Below are positions 47,601 to 60,099 of a stretch of DNA of 64,000 bases, piece by piece; positions within the stretch are counted from its first letter, which is position 1, and every line of letters begins with the position of its first letter. The translations under genes and the position numbers were made by a program. The DNA is from Datisca glomerata (lineage: Eukaryota; Streptophyta; Magnoliopsida; Cucurbitales; Datiscaceae), in assembly GCA_003255025.1 (NCBI GenBank), contig QANY01013337.1, positions 1,056,237 through 1,120,236 on the forward strand, read 5' to 3'. The notes below the pieces were generated by a model, which worked only from the letters and a program-made list of their open reading frames with translations, was not told the origin of the DNA and did not search any database.

Positions 47601-48411
47601 CATCATTCTATGCATAAAATGTTGGTTGTGTTGCATGTACTAGTAACTTTGTTGCAGCCTTATATTCTTTTAATTATGTGATGGTTTTGCAACTCTTAAG
47701 GTTTGGACTAATCTTATGGTTTTTTCTTCATGGTATTTGGAGCCGTTTATGGTTCTCCCCCTTAATTAGTTTTGCTTCTAGTAAGTTCCAATCATTTGCA
47801 TACAGATGAGAGTGTTTTGATATTATATAATATTAGATCTTCTAATGACTGGTACATCCAATGTCACTGTGCTCGGGTTTGTGATTGCAGGCTAGTTTAC
47901 TACTATTATGTTGTGCGAATTGAGTTTATATTCCCTTAATTTGATACTATCTCACTACAAAGTATTTTACTATCAAATTTTTAAGCTTATCAACATCTAT
48001 ATTATAGTGTTCTTACCATCGTAGATACATTCCTCAAGTTTTAAATTTTTTGTTTTATAATCAATATGTATGGAGCAAGCAATTTAATATATATATATAN
48101 TTCTGTCGTGGGAAGGTTTTTAATGAAAAAAATTGTCATGGAAAGATATTTTTTACCTTTCCATGACATTTTAAAAAAATAATAATTTGGACATTAGATG
48201 ACTGGGATTCCCCGTCATCTAATTGATTTGGCGGCACCTATGATGACGGAGAATCTCCGTCATCTAATTATTTTTCGCGGTACCCTATTATGCTGGTTTT
48301 TGTTGAAAAAGAGTAAAGATGACAGCTCGATAGATGACAGACGATCAACCGTTATCATAGAGTTATAATGACGGGTTTTACTCGTCATCTAAGGCCAAAA
48401 TTATAGTAGTG
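44667..48411. mobile_element. CACTA element 1, non-autonomous, carrying a captured gene fragment
   Basis: The termini are CACTACTACAATCATGGC on the left and, on the complement, CACTACTATAATTTTGGCC on the right. The 3-bp flanks are att (44,664-44,666) and gtt (48,412-48,414), one mismatch. Removing the insert restores the other LTR's sequence. Subterminal regions carry repeated taatgacag / ccgtcatcta motifs, as expected for transposase binding. A CT-rich leader (44,890-45,130) follows the left end. No transposase was recognised. The interior holds exon-like pieces of a CRM-domain gene (46,007-46,245). A single undetermined base (n) is at 48,100. Confidence 0.88.
46007..46245 (+). pseudogene. 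CRM-domain gene fragment inside CACTA element 1
   Basis: After an acceptor (tgtatacag) the plus strand reads AKRKEAWLIEKLRKFDVPKV then AAEMYGSEILTEEEKHYLKC. A frame break follows, and then GGFVLNMHLH and KKHETIKVICKP up to a donor-like site at 46,245. The LTEEE...GVFGG.VLNMHLHWK pattern is the start of a CRM domain, an RNA-binding fold of plant organelle splicing factors. The preceding block matches, from memory, proteins of the At3g25440 type. At least one frameshift (about 46,157) and a TGG to TGA change make it non-functional. No other exon of that gene was recognised with confidence. Confidence 0.72.
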
Positions 48412-48976
48412 GTTAAGGTAATATTGAAAATACCATTAAGCTGTTACAATTAGATTTTGAGCTAGGTAAACGGTTTTTACTCTAAACTAATTTGTTACAA
48501 GTCTATTCAACATGTTTCATAACACGTCTAGGTTAACCGTTTGAGTCTCCACTCTCTTGCCCCAAGACTTACACCCATTAGTTTAACCTAACAGTCGTAA
48601 TCGAATTTGATTTCTTAGTCGATCATGAGATTACGAATAACGTTCTGAACTATTTTAGAAGAGTTTGTTTAGAATACCTCTATATCTTTACTCTTCTTAT
48701 GTTGATAATAGTTCTAGGACTTGAGTAAATTATAAACACACTTTAATTAAAAGAAATCTTTTATTTATTCATTATATTCAATAATACAAAAAGTCTGAGA
48801 AATAATTAAATACTCATAAATAGTTATCACACCCTACTTTATGGACATAATTCCAACATATTGTTGAACAGGTTTGGCACCACTAAAATGGACTTACTAG
48901 TTGGGCCTTGCAAACATCATAATGGCACATGGACTTGCCCCTACCTCAGACATCCAGTGCTACCAGAGCTATGAGG

Positions 48977-49432
48977 TGTTAGATTTAAATCCAGGGCATC
49001 TAATAGAAATCATTAATTAAGATTATGGCGCGTACCTGAGAATGAATTCATCGTTTTAGATCTCCAACTTCTCTGCAAGATAAAAATTCTAGAGAGAACT
49101 ACCCACTCTGACGGCTATAATAATAGATGAGGTACTGCAGGATATAATGTATATATATATATCATAGCCTCAGAGGGGATGTCTTCTCTTTAATTAAAAT
49201 ATCTAATCCTCTTTTCCCATCATAGAGAATTAGACATGAATTGTTGAGATAAAATCTCATAAGTTGGAAACCACAATCTAATGGTACTGTACACTTAATT
49301 AGATCACATAATCGATATATACAATTTAACTCATCAAATAATTATAATTACATTGAATCCAAATTAAAAAAATTAGTGCAAGGACCACAAATAATAAATT
49401 TTAGTTTTTAGAAAAAAGAAAAATTTCTAACA
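48977..49432 (-). repeat. C2 copia 3' LTR
   Basis: 456 bp from TGTTAGATTTAAATCC to TTTCTAACA, with short inverted ends TGTTAGA/TCTAACA. Immediately to the right, the minus strand has AAGTGGGAGAT, the classic copia polypurine tract. No matching 5' LTR is in the window. Confidence 0.75.
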
Positions 49433-50505
49433 ATCTCCCACTTGGTCCATGCACTTCAAGTTGTTTTAAAAGAATGACATATAGGATTGCAACAACTGTA
49501 GGAAACTTAAGTTGCCACTCTTTTATTTTTTGAAAACCATAATGATCAAAATAGATAGATTAAGACTTCATGAAACACTCTCATCCATAGACTTCCTTAA
49601 TATTGGATCATGAATGTTTAGACTGGTAATGTATTAGTCTAGGCAATTCCATGGTCGCAAAATAACTCCATCTAGAACTTAAGCAAATAAAGTGTGGCTT
49701 TACTGCATATCATGAGCATGTGTAACCTACGTCTTAAATTACACATCTCATCGTCATCCTGCTTCATACAATCATTGTATATCGCCTAGACATGTTACAG
49801 CAAACCGCCAACCATCTGTCTAGGGTGAGGGTTTACCGATATGGAGCCAATCTCATATCTAGCCAAAGCTTGGAGCTTAAGAAACTCCTATGCAATATAA
49901 GTAGCAAGTGCACAATCTGTATATATATAAATTATTATATTGATGAATCATACTTCATTAAATTGAACTAAAAGAAATAATTATCAATGACTTACTGCAT
50001 AAATGTAAAAGAGAACATGAAAAAACACATTATATGTCGTATGACCATGGTTAGCTAATACCTAGTTGAACCACATGCTCTTTAAAAACTTTAGGCGGTA
50101 ATCCTTTTGTAAGAGGATCTATAGTCATTCTTTATATCTCTATGTGGGGCGCTTCAATGATATCTTCATTAACCTTTTGCCATATAGAGAAGTATTTGAT
50201 ATCAATATGTTTGTTGTGCTTAATAAATTTCTCATTCTTCAACACTTTCTCAACATATGTTGTTTGAGAGAAACCGAGTGTACCAGCAATACAAGCACGA
50301 TGAATTTTAATACCAAGAACATATTCTTCATTGCTCATATCTTTCATATCAAAATGTTTTGATAAGAAATTATTGGTATCATGTACAAAATGAATGTCAT
50401 TACTGACCAACAAAATATCATCCACATATAAGACCAGAATAATAAATCGACTCTCACTAACCTTAAGGTATATGCATTTGTGCTTGTAATTATTGATCAA
50501 TTAAT
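49433..50505 (-). pseudogene. C2 copia RT and RNase H remnant, internally deleted
   Basis: The open piece 50,500-50,132 carries CIYLKVSESRFIILVLYVDD with ILLVSND, including an intact YVDD box, and TLGFSQTTYVEKVLKNEKF. It then jumps straight to NKHIDIKYF, a motif near the RNase H C-terminus. The tail IDPLTKGLPPKVFKEHV follows at about 50,130-50,060. The connection and most of RNase H are therefore missing. From 50,060 to 49,433 is the non-coding 3' region of the element. The right side stops abruptly at about 50,505. Confidence 0.75.
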
Positions 50506-50790
50506 AATCTCAATTTTAGTTATTAATTACATATAATTTTAATTATAATCCTTGAACATTATCCTCTTATATATAGCTCTTATGTACTATGTTTAAGGTC
50601 ACATAAGATAATCACAAAATTTTCATGATATGTATTGTTATCTGCTAAGGCATAGTACATAAAAAGTGAACGCTTAATGAAATATTATAATGAAAAACCA
50701 CTTCATTGATTAAGAATGATATTTATATTGAGAAACCACTTCATTTTCGTATAAGAATTTTCATGATGTTTATAATGAAAAATTAGTTCA
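50506..50790. other. Junction DNA between copia fragments C2 and C3
   Basis: AT-rich, with a loosely repeated motif (aatgaaaaaccacttcattg, then gagaaaccacttcatttt, then aatgaaaaattagttcattt). No protein. It could be the 3' end of C3 or unrelated filler. Confidence 0.4.
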
Positions 50791-53700
50791 TTTATTAATT
50801 AGCAATAGAGTCTTTACATTATTCCCAATGACCTAGCAATGCCTCCTTAGCTAGAACGACTTCCAGATGTGTTGAGAACTTACTACTTCCTTAGGCATTT
50901 TACAAGTAGCTGCATATTCAACCTCTACAGTAAGATTAACAATTCAAGCATATTTGTTCTTCTCCATATTATAACTCATTCATAAAAAATGAACATTGAT
51001 CCTCACATTAACTTTCCAGAATATCTATTTGATCGAAAGTTAAAATCAAAGTAGACAATAGGAACCAATTTTTTGTTGGAGTATATATCAACATATATTT
51101 CTCGTTCTTCTAAGATATTTGTGCTTGACCAATACACCACTAAGTCGTTCTTACGATCACGTATGAGTTGTATCTCAACAACAATAACTACCCTAACCCA
51201 AATCTTTCATTTAGAATTGGTTAACTTGCCGAATCTTAACATTTGATAAATGATTCTACATTATTCTCACTTAGTAGAATATCATCAAAGTAAAGAACTA
51301 AGAATATCATCTTCTTATCTTTGATGTATTTGTAGACACATGATTCATCAAGATCTTGATCAGGATCCATAAGACTAAATACCCTTATCGAATCTAATGC
51401 TCCATGATCTTGAAGCATACTAAAGTCTATAAATAGATATTTGTAGTTTACAAACTCTTTGCTTTTAGCCTTGGGATATGAATCTCTTTAGTTACATCAT
51501 ATAAATGCTATCACAAGATGATCATTTAGAAAAGTTGTTTGACATCTATTTACTATGTCTCAAGATTAAAATATGTAGCAATTGATAATAATATTCATTA
51601 TGGACACTCCCTGCCTTGGAAGTATCAACTTTCCCTTCAACTGATCTCTTACAGGTCCATTTGATTCCTATGGGTTTTACTCCTTCAAGATGATCAACAA
51701 GCTCCCAAACAGAGTTAGTGTACATAGTCTCCATCTTGAGGTTTATTATCTCTTATCATTTCTCATTATCATAATCATCCATAGCAGACTGATAAGTCAG
51801 TGGATCTTATTTACCATCATTAGAGGTGACAACTTCTACCTCTTATATATAGCAATTCAGTAATCCGATTACCCTTTCACTACATCGTGGTGTTAAGGAA
51901 TTGAGTTTTTGAGTCGTGGTCTTCTCACTTTATCGTTTGACAATGTGATGGTCTGATTTGATTCGAAAGTAACTCATATGCCACAACTTTGCTATGAGAT
52001 TTGAAGTCAATCATATAGTCATTCTTATGAAAAGCAGCATTTGTCGATATAAATACATTATTTCTATTGATGATCACTATATAACAAACCTCTTATTGAC
52101 TCCTCCTGGATATCAAAACTGCCACATTTGTAGTGTATGTCCCCAAAAGTGAAGTAGGGAAAATGAGTAAATATTAAGATTTATCTCATTATGTTAAGCA
52201 TATTTCTATTTTTCATCTCTGCAACACCATTATGTTATGGTGTTCTAGGCACAGTAAGTTCTGATAAAATATTGTGCTCAATTAAGTGATATGTGAATTC
52301 ATAATATAGGTATTCACACCCTCGATCTAAGAGAGTCTTAATTGACTTACCTAATTGCTTTTTAGCCTCATCTTAGAGCTCGTTAAACTTTTCAAAAGTC
52401 TTATATTTCTTTTGCATTCAGTAAGCATAACCATATCTTGAATAATCATCAATGAAAGTTACGCTCAAAATTCCATGTACATCATTATACACCAACTTAA
52501 GAGATGTCTTGGCTCTTTGACCTTTAGTCAATAACGATCTCTTGGTCATTTTACCTTTCAAACAATATATGTTGACTAGTATAGTGGCAACTCTTAGCTC
52601 TCTTAAAGAGTCATCATTTACAAGTCTTTAAATTTTATTTAGGTTAATATGACAAAGTCTAAACGTCATAGATATGTCTTATCATCTTGAAACATCTTTT
52701 GCTCTTAGTTAATGGTTTGACATTAATGAAAATTTTATTATTTATTAGTCTATTGGACATGGGTCTTTCATAATAAAGACCATCATCCAGAAATTTAAAC
52801 CATTTCTAGAAATAAAGCTCATTTATAGTTATAATAAGAAAAGTTAAAAATAGTTGTTCGAATAATTGAAAACAGAAATTAAATTTCTCATGATACATTG
52901 GGAACAAAATAAACATGTTTAAACATAGGAAATTTATTGTTCATGAAATAAAAGTAGTTCAACTACTTCCACTACTGTTGTCAAAATCATGGACCCACAC
53001 CCAATTGCATCTTGAAATCTCATCGTCAAGCCTCCTTGAAGAATTAAGTGTTTGCAATGAAGAATAAAATATGGTTAGATGTTCCTGAATCAACTATCCA
53101 GGTTTTGTGAAATCATTATCTACTAATCAGGTTTATATGACAAGCAAATCATATTTACCTTGCTTTTTCTTTTACTTGAGTACCCTAAGATACTTTTTAC
53201 AGCTTCTCTTATCGTGACCTTCTTGATCGCACAAAAAACATTTTTCTTTTACCTTCTAGTAAGTGCTTTTAACTTTATTGGTCTTGTTAATCTTTCCTCT
53301 CTTTTATTCCCTTGACCTTTCATTCATTCTTGTTCTTTGTCATAGTCTTACTAAAGGAGGGTTGAACTTCAGTAACATTTACTGCACCTTTTTTTCCTTG
53401 GTTAATGGACTTGTAGGTCTGAAGCACATTTAACAACTCAATCAAATTATACTTCAGCTTGTTCGTGAAGTAGTTGCTTTTGAACTAAAGGAAACTCGAG
53501 GATAGGTGCTCCTAGATCATCCCCACTTAGATACCCTTGTCAACTACCGCCCCATTTACCTCAGCCTCATTAACGTGATTGATCATCATGAAAACATGTT
53601 CGTAGATTGAGGAATTTTCATTTTAGCTTTCACAACAACAGCCCTCATGACGAGACTGTTCATATAGGTGACCAAACATTTGTTGGAATGACTCTAATAT

Positions 53701-54020
53701 GTCATAAGCAGTCTCCAGCTTCTCATGCTTACTTCTAAGCACATCGATCATTACTGCTAGCAAGCAGTAGCATGCCTTGTCATTGGCTTAATTCCAACGA
53801 GTGTATGCATCTTGAACACTTTGAGGTGCATTGGAGGTAGGCTCGAGAGATTATTCCTTCGTTAGGACAAACTTATGATTTTCACACATAAGCACAATGA
53901 TCATGTCACTTTTTCATTTCACAAAGTTTTCCCTGGTCACTTTTGCATTAGCAAGAATCACAATGATACGATTATACAGATGCTAAATTAAGTAAAGAAT
54001 TCCAATCAATATGCATGCAT
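50791..54020 (-). pseudogene. C3 copia gag-pol remnant
   Basis: Minus-strand order, right to left, is normal. Gag lies at about 54,020-53,350 (GHLYEQSRHEGC, NKLKYNLIELLNVLQTYKSI). The zinc knuckle is at about 53,240 (CDQEGHDKRSCKKYL), the pre-integrase at about 52,690-52,540 (LCHINLNKI-RLVNDDSLRE), and integrase at about 52,480-52,330 (VTFIDDYSRYGYAY, KKQLGKSIKTL). RT follows at 51,734-51,546 (NSVWELVDHLEGVKPIGIKW) and 51,418-51,236 (KKMIFLVLYFDDILLSENNV, with YVDD changed to YFDD). An RNase H remnant is at about 51,050-50,870. Stops occur throughout. Confidence 0.78.
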
Positions 54021-55576
54021 AAATATCACAAGAATCTAGGCATAGTAAATGCACATGAAAACTACATAAAAACATGTTTACTATTAAGCCAACGATTATT
54101 CAATTTCCATTATACATGTTGTGGGTAGGCCATGTTATTTATTAATTAAATTGAGACCTTCTAAATCAATAAATGTTATCTAGAATATCTCATATTTTTA
54201 ATAATGTTTAATTATTGTTATTTATGGTCCAGATATATCTTGATGAGTGTAACCTATTGTTTCAGATCTCAAAGACTTAAGTCTATATTTCCATTATAGG
54301 TCAATCTAGAAATACATCTCATAATCTTATCTCCAGAAAGAAAACCCTTGGTATTAAATCAAATGGCACTCCTTCGCAGGGACAATTGAAAGCTAAGACG
54401 ACTCGAGACGTCATATTAATTCTCATGATGTTGTACTAATGATGAAAACCAGCTGTCAATATTGTCATATAACCCGCTTGCACTTTATTATTTTGTAAAA
54501 ATATCTCATGCTTTATCAAACCTTAGTGCAATAAAATTAAATTTCTCGTTCACATTTTTAACTTAAAGGTTAAATTTATTGACTATAAAAAAAATTAATT
54601 TCTCGTTTAAGTTTCTCATAATTTTAAACACTTAAAAACCATAAACTTGCTATAAATGTGAAGTTCTAAAAAATTAGTGATTAATTTTCAATTCACATTT
54701 CTTTACATAGGTTTGCCAATTTAAATTGTCAATCTTATTAACTTAATCTCATTAAGCTATCAACAACTTACAATATTATTTTTTATAAATTTTTATGGAT
54801 AATAAAATTTAATGCGTGTGATTGCATGTCATAGTAATATGAGTAGGCACTTTTCTATATTATATGACATGTTATATGCATAGATATTATAATGATAAAC
54901 ATAAAAATAAAATATGTAATAAAATTGAAACGAAATTTGTCTGGTCCCTTGATAATTAAATTACAAAACGACAAAAAAATTATCCAAATTATAATTTCAT
55001 CTTCTTGTAGCTTCCTCACAATTGGCTCAATTCAGATTGGGCTCGACGTGTGGTCAGAGAGTGAATTGAAGGGCATCAGGCTAAGAATTCGATGGTCCTG
55101 AAGGCCCACCACTCATTTAAGTCGGCAATCAGCTGCAGACTGCGTGGGGAGTCGCCCATTCTTGCACGCTCCAGCGCCCCACTGGGAGCAGATGCGCCCA
55201 GAAAGCGTAGCGCGTGATTTTCTAGCATCTCCACTAGCACACCCCCGGCGTGGGCGGCCATCGTGGCGGAGCACAAATGCTGAATTCGGACTTTGGTTTC
55301 TCGGTCTCCACTATTATAATAATGAATCTCAAAATAATTTATGTTAAAACTTATACTCAAAATTTAGGGTTTACCATTTTTGATCTAATCTAAGAAATCT
55401 AAGGAACCATACAATTAACGACCAAAATCATTATCAAAACAGTACTCACATGAATAATAAGCACCCATAAAACATACATCTTATGCATAGTGCCTACCAT
55501 CATACATACATGAAGGCAAATTATATTTATTTGTGATTATTATATAATCAAGGTAATAAGTTACTATATCGAATAG
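54021..55576 (-). other. C3 untranslated leader with a GC-rich patch
   Basis: AT-rich leader between the primer-binding site and gag. A distinctly GC-rich block lies at about 55,060-55,285. It is open in one minus-strand frame (55,360-55,076; includes MAAHAGGVLVEMLENHALRF), which I do not recognise. Confidence 0.5.
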
Positions 55577-55593
55577 CTGACTCGGATACCAAT
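55577..55593 (-). other. C3 primer-binding site (initiator Met tRNA type)
   Basis: Minus strand TTGGTATCCGAGTCAGC resembles the initiator tRNA-Met complement TGGTATCAGAGC. It lies a few bases from the LTR-like TGGTTTTAC at 55,597. This sets the start of the 5' LTR to the right. Confidence 0.6.
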
Positions 55594-56642
55594 TATTGGT
55601 TTTACAAACCAAGAACTAATGTGCGCAGTAGAAGCAACGTACAGAACAATTGGATCGTTAATAATAAAATCTTAAAAAACAACATTTTTGATGGTGTCAT
55701 CTATTTATATATTAATTTAATACGTAAGGAATTAAATTTTTCTTCGAGTGATGATGAGACTTATTCTCTGATCCCTTCAAAAACAATTTGGTTCTTCGAA
55801 CTCTTCAAAAATGATTTGGTTCTTTGAATCCTAAGATCTTTCACGTTTAGTCTCTAACACTATATGGATGGGCGTGTTGGCATTTTAACAAAATTGGGAT
55901 GAATCACACACTCACTTTTTCATATTCCACTACAACCACAACACATGAGAAAGTGAAATAAGGAAAAAAAAACTCTTCTATAATTTTCTTTTTATGCCCG
56001 AAGATACTAAGAATCAGAAGTCTCTCTTTTTCTCCATGATCTCTACTAGAAATTAGAGAGTTAGAGAATCCATCATTCACTTTTTATCTTTTGTTATAAA
56101 TCATTATTTATCTCTTAAGGAGGTGATCAAAATTAGATTTTGAAATTCAAATTCAATATTAATCAAATAATTTTTATGTGATAAGTGACCATCTCCCTTT
56201 GAGGATGATGGCCGACAACATCAAGGCATACATGAGTCCTATGTGGCGTGATCCTCTTCTACCAGATGAGGAGATCACACTACAACAATTATGTATTTTT
56301 AGCATCTAACGAGCACGTTTTTCTCTAAAACGCTATGAGAAATGGAGCACATGCGCGGGGATTTAATTAATGAAAAGCATATTGGACTCTTTCATCCCAA
56401 ACCCGCCTAATCTCGCTCAGCACTCTCCAAAAACACTTAGATCTCTCTATCAAAAGTGACAAACTGAGCTCATAAAGATGAAGCTCTCTCTCAGTTCTCT
56501 CTCACATGTGTCTTTTGAATCTCTCCCGTAGCTCTCTATTAGCTCTTTGTCATAGTTTCTCTTTTGAAGCTCTCTCTTGTCCACACAAGGCGAGACACAG
56601 CGCGATTTTTCTTACTTCAGTGTGTGATTTTCTCTAAGACTC

Positions 56643-56830
56643 ATGATGACGAGCTCTTCCGTTAAGTTCATTACTCTACCATCTTCCTCTTCTCTTGGAA
56701 AGAAATTAAATTTTGTTTTCTCCTTCTCTAGACCTTTCACATCTTTCATCTATGAGACTAGGGTTATTCACATCTTCTGTAAAAAAAAAAGAGGTAGGCT
56801 TTTTGGCTTTCGCATTCGTGGCTTCGTATA
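56643..56830 (+). pseudogene. Possible first exon of the captured gene in CACTA element 2
   Basis: ATG at 56,643 opens MMTSSSVKFITLPSSSSLGK then KLNFVFSFSRPFTSFIYETR. It is rich in S/F/K/R and poor in acids at first, like a plastid transit peptide. It follows a CT-rich leader. It could be the first exon of the MATE gene whose later exons lie at 57,174-57,392, but it has no specific homology I can vouch for. Confidence 0.35.
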
Positions 56831-57173
56831 TTCCTTCCTCTGAAGGGCCTTGAGATTATAATTCTTCTTCCTATGTTTGCCCTAATCTCACTCATTCTCT
56901 CGGGTCTCTTTGTAAAGCTTGTAAATCAGAGTTTTTGTTATATTTGGATTTTTAATTTGATTTAGGAATACTTTGGATTTTGATCTTATAATTGAATATA
57001 AGTGCTTAATTTGATGGATCCTACTTGATGAAATCTCTTTTTCTGTTTCTTTCATGAGAAAAAGAGAAGCAATGATTAGGCAAGCGAAGAAGCTAGAAGT
57101 ATCAGTTCTGGTTTATGGCCAGAAAAATCCATCTCCATATATGAATATGATGTAGTTCTCTGAATGTTCTTAG

Positions 57174-57392
57174 GCTATGGTTTTGCTGGTGTAGCATGGG
57201 CAACAATGTCATCACAAGTAAGCTGCCTATTCCAACTATGCTATATATGGTCTCAATTATTTTTGCTTTCCTTTTCTCTGAATAATTTTCTAAGCTATTG
57301 TAGCTTATATGATGATTGAAAGTCAGAATAAGAGAGGATATAATGTATTTTCCATTTGTGTGCCCTCCCCGGATGAATTTCTATCAATACTT
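57174..57392 (+). pseudogene. MATE efflux transporter exons (DTX46/EDS5-homolog type) inside CACTA element 2
   Basis: The first exon, 57,174-57,217, reads GYGFAGVAWATMSSQ and ends at a GTAAGC donor. The second, from 57,295, reads AIVAYMMIESQNKRGYN followed by VFSICVPSPDEF, to a donor-like site at 57,392. Together they match, from memory, an internal segment of plastid MATE transporters of the EDS5-homolog group (GYGIAGAAWAT.ASQ...AYMM). The join appears one base short at the donor, so it is decayed or spliced differently. The rest of the transporter (more than ten helices) is absent, so it is a captured fragment, not a gene. Confidence 0.72.
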
Positions 57393-60099
57393 GTTTTTGC
57401 TCCTCTAATGTTTGTAATAATGGTCTTAAAATTATGATTGTGCGCAAATGTTTTTTAGTTAACTCTTAACAGCTACCGACATGGCAGTGAATGATCATCA
57501 TAAGAAGGTCTCAACTGTTGTCAAGCAGAAAGGGGAGGTCTTCACTTAAAGCTTTCCTTTAAGTAATTGAATCGAGGTGTAGATAGGACTTTGATAAGAA
57601 GATCAACTAGCTATTCAACAAATGGAATAGTTGGTTAATTGTTTGTTTTATAGTCAGTTAATTGTTTATTTCCTTTAGTTTTATTTATATATGTTGTTAC
57701 CATGATTGAAATTGGGGGGATGGGTATATGATTTTCAAATTGACTAAGGATTGCATCATATCTGATTAATAGTTTTTCCTCTTTGTTGTTATTGTCTTAA
57801 CTCTGTTTAGTGGAAGATGGATGATAAATTTCTATTGTTACTGTGTTGAACATTATTTATTGTTTGTGTAAAGATAACTTTGATAAGAAAAAAAGATAAC
57901 TTTGTTTATTGTTTATTGTTTGTGTAAACATTGTTTATTGTGTTGTCTGTTAATAATAGTTTTTCTTTTCACAACTGAAATATCTTTCATACAAAACAAA
58001 AGTGCAACCCATAAGTAAATTCTTTCATTGCTGAATGAAACCCTAGAGTTCTTTATAGATTTATTGATAAGTATTAATTTAGGAATACTATTGAAATTTA
58101 GGAATGAGCACTAATTTACTTTATTTGTTGTGAAATTGATATCTTAGAGTTATTATAGATTTATATGCTATTTTTTCATAATCTAGATAACATTTAATTG
58201 TAGGGCCTTTTGGTGGTAATGAGTTTTAAGATTTCTGCCACTGATTGGGGTGTAAGATAAGAGATTTAACTAAGGTATATATTATGATGATGCAATCTAT
58301 GTATCATTTCTTGCTCACAAGCATTGATAGTTTATGGTATTAGAATCAAGTTTTTAGTTTTACTTTTGGTTAATTGTTTATTTGTATTTAATTTTTCACT
58401 TCAGCCAATTTTCTACCAAACTGAAAAAGAGAACCCAAAAGATGTTTGAGAGTCTTTAGTCTTTACCTTGCAGTTTCTTCTCAATATTTCAGGGAGTATT
58501 AATAGAAGGTCTGAAGATGAAGCTGGTAACCGACTATATCCTAAACGTACCCAAATCATATATAAAATACCAACTATGTTACTGTTAGAGAATTTGCCAA
58601 TGCATTTCAATCCTTTCATGTGAGAATAGGATATGATCCAAGCCTCAAAATGTAATAATCTCTTCTTTATAAATATTTAAGTATATATTAGGCTCTACTT
58701 CTTTAATTTTTCCTCTACATTATATGTTTTATATATTGAACTTACCTTTGTGACTCTATATTAAACTATATTCACCAAAGTGTACTTGGTTAGAATATTT
58801 AAAATTGTCAAGCATTTGTTAATTGGGATAACAAGGTTAACTTATATGTACAATGCCTATTATCTGCCTACTGCTAACTGACTCAAGTACAATCCTTTAA
58901 TATGGTGTGCAACAAAATGGGTCCAATATATAGATGTTTTGCATTTCCAATTCAAGCTTGTTGAAAATTTTCATATGGTTGTCTCATATGTGGATGCTTA
59001 AGTGTGGCAAACTTCATATGCCTTTTTTGTGTTTTGTTTAGTCCAGACTTAGAAAAACAGCCATAGACAATAATGCATCAGTATTTCCAACTGACATAAC
59101 TCTTTAAACATAAGAACTCTTGTCTATCATGGTTTAGGTTTAGCCTCCTTTTGCTCCAAATCAATTATGTGTTGTTATAGCACAACACAATAGCGTTTTG
59201 CTCCAAAACACAATAGAAAACTAAAAGGCATGAGTGGAATTTTCATAAGCCCTAAATTAACCCGCATTACCAAATGAAAGATCCTCAATTATGTGTTGTT
59301 ATAGTAATGTAGATGGGAATTCGGAGAACTTTATTGAAATTATAAGTTGTCTGAGAACAATATATTTGGAGTGAAAGTTGAGTTGTTAAAAGAGTTGATA
59401 GTCTATCATCTTAATATAATGTATCTTTCTGTGAACTCATTTGTATGTTCCCTTTTACATTTAGATTTTTATATGGTTCATTTTCTTTTACAAAACATTT
59501 GATGTATGGCATGACATAGCTTTCAGAACTGGGAGTACTAACGAGAGATGGTTGCTCAACTGGGGTAGCAAGGCTATGGTAAACAGATAAGCAATGTTTA
59601 TTATTCTAGTCCTCTTGAGATGATAATGCTATTGAATGATTAAAAGATGAGGCAAGTAATATCTAACATGTTACCCATATATACCTGTCTAGATATTTGA
59701 TGTAGCGATTAGAGGTCTGGTTGAAGGCCCAATAGAAGAAGCAAGTTGTTGCGTCAACAACTAACGACGCCGATTTCTGAAACTTCACAATTAGATTTGG
59801 AATTATACTAGATTTAATATTTTTATTTAGGATATATTATTTTTACTTGTTCTATGTAAGAATCAATATGTATTTTTTGTTTGAAGATATGATTTCTAAT
59901 GGATAATAGAATGTAACAATTTTGAGTAATAAAATAAAATGTTATGTGATTTTGTGATATTTTGTCAAAAGTAATTTAATTTTTAAATTTGTGCAATTGC
60001 AAGAATAAGTAATAAAAAAGTCATAGAAAATATTTCATAGCATTAACAACACGTTATTGAAAATGTAACAATATGTTTTATACAGGTTTAAAAGCGTTT

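Larger units (their letters stand above)
35268..48858 (-). mobile_element. C1: Ty1/copia retrotransposon, rearranged and interrupted
   Basis: LTRs at 35,268-37,468 and 43,104-48,858 both begin TGTTGGA and end CAACA on the plus strand. The primer-binding site beside the right LTR and a purine tract (ATGGAAGA, minus strand, about 37,470-37,480) beside the left LTR set a minus orientation. Internal domains include gag at 41,146, zinc knuckle, protease and integrase in inverted orientation, and RT/RNase H at 38.97-37.6 kb. A CACTA element sits in the 5' LTR. The flanking pentamers tacgg and tattg match at only three positions, so the target duplication is decayed or absent. All frames are broken. 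Confidence 0.9.
43104..48858 (-). repeat. C1 5' LTR, split by a CACTA element
   Basis: 43,104-44,666 and 48,412-48,858 together align with the left LTR. The left LTR supplies an uninterrupted version of the insertion point (ctcaagattaatgtaattac near 37,020). The interrupting 3,745 bp is the CACTA element described separately. Confidence 0.9.
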
